The position numbers and the translations under genes were made by a program. This document shows, in pieces, positions 61,815-64,000 of a stretch of DNA of 64,000 bases. Source of the DNA: an uncultured Altererythrobacter sp. (lineage in GTDB: Bacteria > Pseudomonadota > Alphaproteobacteria > Sphingomonadales > Sphingomonadaceae); NCBI GenBank assembly GCA_947492235.1, contig CANLLZ010000001.1, positions 868,001-932,000 of the forward strand, written 5' to 3'. Numbering within the stretch: position 1 is the stretch's first letter; every line of letters starts with the position of its first letter. The notes beneath the pieces were generated by a model, which did not search any database, was not told the DNA's origin, and worked only from the letters and a program-made list of their open reading frames with translations.

Positions 61815-63200
61815 ATGATCCGGCTGTTCAAACACTATATTCCCCATGCGGTGCTGCTGCTCGGCATGGTCGATCTCGTGCTGCTGCTTCTGGCCGGCGA
61901 GTTTGCGTGGCATCTGCGCGCTTCGCAGATCGGCACCAATGTCGGCGTGATCAGCGAGCGGTTGCTGCCACTGGGCGGATTTGCGCTGACCATCTGGATC
62001 GCCATGATCGCTGTCGGCGTTTATGGCTCGGACGCCTTGCGGTCGATGCGTTATGCCTGCGCACGCCTGCTGGTGGCGATCAGCATGGGCATTATTGCCC
62101 TGTCGGTTATCGACTTCATCGCCCCCGGAGCGACGTTCTGGCGCTCGACGCTGCTCTACGCGATGGGTTTCTCCATCGTGTTGCTCATTTTCGGGCGACT
62201 GCTCGTCAGCGCATTTCTCGGTACGTCGGCATTTCGCCGCCGGGTGCTGGTTCTGGGGGCAGGGGAGCGTGCAGAGCGATTGCGCAAACTTTCCGAGCGC
62301 CCGGAAAGCGGGTTTGTGATCGTCTCCTATTTGGCGATGAATGAAGGCGCATTGGTCGTCGAGGAAGCGATCCCGCGTGCTGCGATTCACGACATCGGAC
62401 GGTTTGTGGAGAACCTCGGTGTCAGCGAGCTGGTGTTGGCTCTCGAAGAGCGCCGCAATTCGTTGCCGCTGAAGGATCTGTTGCGGGTGAAAACCCGCGG
62501 GGTCCACATCAATGAATTCTCCAGCTTTCTGGAGCGCGAAACCGGCCGCGTGGACCTTGATACGGTCAACCCGAGCTGGCTGATCTTCTCCGACGGTTTT
62601 TCCTCCGGCCGGATGGTGTCGAGCGCGGCCAAGCGGGTCTTCGACATTCTCGCCAGTGGTCTGTTGCTGGTTCTGACCCTGCCGGTCATTGCTCTGTTTG
62701 CTTTGCTCGTGAAGCTGGATAGCAAAGGGCCTGCGTTCTTCCGCCAGAAGCGTGTGGGCCTTTTCGGCGAGCAGTTTGATGTCATCAAACTGCGCTCCAT
62801 GACGGCGGATGCGGAGAAAGACGGCCAGAAATGGGCCGACAAGAATGATGTGCGCATTACCCGCATCGGCAAGTTCATCCGCAAGGTCCGGATCGACGAA
62901 TTGCCCCAGACCTGGAGCGTCTTGAAAGGCGAGATGAGCTTTGTGGGTCCGCGCCCCGAAGTGCCCAAATTCGTCGCCGATCTGGATGACAAGCTGCCCT
63001 ATTATGCCGAGCGTCATATGGTGAAGCCCGGCATTACAGGATGGGCGCAGATCAATTACCCCTATGGCGCGAGCATCGAGGACGCACGGCATAAGCTGGA
63101 ATACGACCTCTATTACGCCAAGAACTACACGCCGTTTCTGGATCTGCTGATCCTTCTGCAAACTCTGCGCGTAGTTCTGTGGTCAGAGGGCGCCCGTTGA
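61815..63200 (+). CDS. Polyprenyl-phosphate sugar transferase (TIGR03013/EpsB type)
   Basis: 461 residues. Four or more N-terminal membrane helices (about 10-120), a CoA-binding-like Rossmann domain (VLVLGAGERAERLRKL, about 130-250), then a bacterial sugar transferase domain with a membrane helix and KRVFDILASGLLLVLTLP, FFRQKRVG, FGEQFDVIKLRSM, RKVRIDELPQ, MSFVGPRPEVP and KPGITGWAQINYPYG. It loads the first sugar phosphate on undecaprenyl phosphate. This architecture is the form associated with XrtA/PEP-CTERM polysaccharide loci. The next gene overlaps its stop by 4 nt (TTGA). Confidence 0.92.
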   Translation: MIRLFKHYIPHAVLLLGMVDLVLLLLAGEFAWHLRASQIGTNVGVISERLLPLGGFALTIWIAMIAVGVYGSDALRSMRYACARLLVAISMGIIALSVIDFIAPGATFWRSTLLYAMGFSIVLLIFGRLLVSAFLGTSAFRRRVLVLGAGERAERLRKLSERPESGFVIVSYLAMNEGALVVEEAIPRAAIHDIGRFVENLGVSELVLALEERRNSLPLKDLLRVKTRGVHINEFSSFLERETGRVDLDTVNPSWLIFSDGFSSGRMVSSAAKRVFDILASGLLLVLTLPVIALFALLVKLDSKGPAFFRQKRVGLFGEQFDVIKLRSMTADAEKDGQKWADKNDVRITRIGKFIRKVRIDELPQTWSVLKGEMSFVGPRPEVPKFVADLDDKLPYYAERHMVKPGITGWAQINYPYGASIEDARHKLEYDLYYAKNYTPFLDLLILLQTLRVVLWSEGAR

Positions 63201-64000
63201 CGGAGAGCTTCGCCTCTTTCGCAGCGCTGCTGCTAGCGCTGCATTTTGCAGCCGCTGTCGCTTGCGGGCTGGCCGCCATGTGGCTGATCCGTGGCGGGCG
63301 GACCGGTCTGCCTGCCAGAATTCCCGTGCTTGTTGCTTTGCTCGCAATGGCGATGTGGGCGGGCAGTGTCGCTGCTTCCGGCCCTTGGTCGCTGGCGTCC
63401 TGCATCGCGGAGTCGGTGCGCAACATTGCTCTCGTCATTCTCATTCACCGGCTGTTCGATACAGCCGGTCAGCGGCTCAGCCTCAGGCCGATTGTTATCG
63501 TGCTGGTCGGCGTGGAGCTGGTGCAGGCGATGATGGCGATCCTGACCGTGCTCTACGCGCCAGAAGGCAGCATGGTCATGCATGTGTCTTTCATCCTGCG
63601 GATGATGGTTGCGGTGGGTGCGCTTTTGCTGGTTCACAATCTGTATGCCGGCGCAGGGGCAGAAAACCGGACTGGACTGCGTCCCATTATCTTCGGTCTG
63701 GCGGGCATCTGGGCTTTCGAGCTCAATTTCTACGTCATTTCCTTCCTTGCCGACGGGCCGGCAATGGAAGTCGCAGCCTTTCGCGGACTGGTTCTTGCTC
63801 TGGGCGCATTGGGATTGATTCTCGGCTCGCGGCCCGATGCCGCACCGATCCAGCTGCGGCCATCGCGTGTTGCAGCGCTGCAAACCATCTCGCTGGTGCT
63901 GGTCGGTTGCTATCTGATCGCGATGATCGCGCTGGCAGAGCTTTTGGCGCTGTTTGACGGGGACGGCGCACGGCTCGCACAGGTTGGCCTTTTGAGCGGT
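63197..64000 (+). CDS. prsK: PrsK-like membrane sensor histidine kinase (N-terminal part)
   Basis: Reading runs off the right edge after 268 residues. The TTG start at 63197 overlaps the sugar transferase stop (TTGA), so it is translationally coupled. The part seen is a run of about eight hydrophobic segments (FASFAALLLALHFAAAVACG, later AAMWLIRGG), fitting the N-terminal membrane domain of PEP-CTERM-system kinase PrsK. The GAF and histidine-kinase domains would be beyond the window. The identification depends on the pairing with a TIGR03013 transferase, since no kinase motif is visible. Confidence 0.68.
   Translation, partial: MTESFASFAALLLALHFAAAVACGLAAMWLIRGGRTGLPARIPVLVALLAMAMWAGSVAASGPWSLASCIAESVRNIALVILIHRLFDTAGQRLSLRPIVIVLVGVELVQAMMAILTVLYAPEGSMVMHVSFILRMMVAVGALLLVHNLYAGAGAENRTGLRPIIFGLAGIWAFELNFYVISFLADGPAMEVAAFRGLVLALGALGLILGSRPDAAPIQLRPSRVAALQTISLVLVGCYLIAMIALAELLALFDGDGARLAQVGLLSG

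Noticed and set aside
61791-63161. 456-codon reverse frame over the sugar transferase
   Set aside because: The sugar transferase motifs are on the forward strand and this is a shadow.
1-64000. Insertion sequences, integrases, CRISPR arrays, rRNA operons or replication origins
   Set aside because: No transposase-like frame, regular short repeats, rRNA sequence or clear origin box cluster was found.

Overview
The window is GC-rich chromosomal DNA of an alphaproteobacterium. It is most likely from the Sphingomonadales and close to the Erythrobacteraceae. The evidence is the zapA - 6S RNA - 5-FTHF cyclo-ligase order, an XrtA/PEP-CTERM-type sugar transferase followed by a PrsK-like sensor kinase, a ScfR/RamB-type regulator divergent from a long-form isocitrate lyase, tryptophan-halogenase-like flavoproteins, and dense gene packing with 4-nt stop/start overlaps. 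The placement rests on gene content and was not computed. No mobile element, CRISPR array, prophage or rRNA is visible. Three tRNAs (Pro-CGG, Asp-GTC, Leu-CAA) and one probable 6S RNA are present.

Region 1 (1-4200) holds housekeeping and envelope genes: the start of a secreted coiled-coil/porin-like protein, a low-molecular-weight protein tyrosine phosphatase, a secreted DUF885 metallopeptidase-like protein, a 42-residue entericidin-like lipoprotein and a UbiB/ABC1 kinase-like protein.

Region 2 (4286-27221) is the accessory heart of the window, an exopolysaccharide/capsule locus. A forward block encodes an O-antigen ligase/polymerase-like membrane protein, a Wza-type export lipoprotein, a Wzc-type tyrosine autokinase and a coupled membrane-anchored protein of unknown function. 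A reverse block encodes Gmd and GDP-L-fucose synthase, two GT4 glycosyltransferases, three different sulfotransferase-like proteins, a methyltransferase and a Wzx-like flippase. Around these sit a twin-arginine lipoprotein with a beta-helix/tailspike-like N-terminus, two convergent paralogous SGNH-like secreted proteins, an acyltransferase-3/SGNH fusion, a second Wzy/WaaL-like protein and a second acyltransferase-3. Together they predict a Wzx/Wzy-dependent polymer that contains L-fucose and is probably sulfated and acylated. No initiating phosphoglycosyltransferase is seen inside this locus, but one occurs at 61815.

Region 3 (27322-37603) has tRNA-Pro, thymidylate synthase, the branched-chain 2-oxoacid dehydrogenase E1 alpha/E1 beta/E2 operon (without E3), tRNA-Asp, a nitronate monooxygenase, a GPH-type symporter, a DUF2842 protein, 5-FTHF cyclo-ligase, 6S RNA, an extended ZapA and a small coiled-coil partner.

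Region 4 (37805-52265) contains transketolase, GAPDH and phosphoglycerate kinase. Pgk runs by overlapping codons into an accessory set of serine hydrolase, hotdog thioesterase, intact halogenase-like flavoprotein and degenerate halogenase-like partner. Next come a flavodoxin-fold reductase, class I aldolase, ThiE, an M23 peptidase, EF-P, an inositol-monophosphatase-like enzyme and tRNA-Leu.

Region 5 (52373-64000) has a zinc alcohol dehydrogenase, an SLC13/RCK_C transporter, a secreted M20 amidohydrolase, isocitrate lyase with a 57-residue downstream protein and terminator, its divergent ScfR/RamB-like regulator with a palindromic site, and finally the sugar transferase coupled to a truncated PrsK-like kinase, probably the edge of an XrtA-associated polysaccharide locus.
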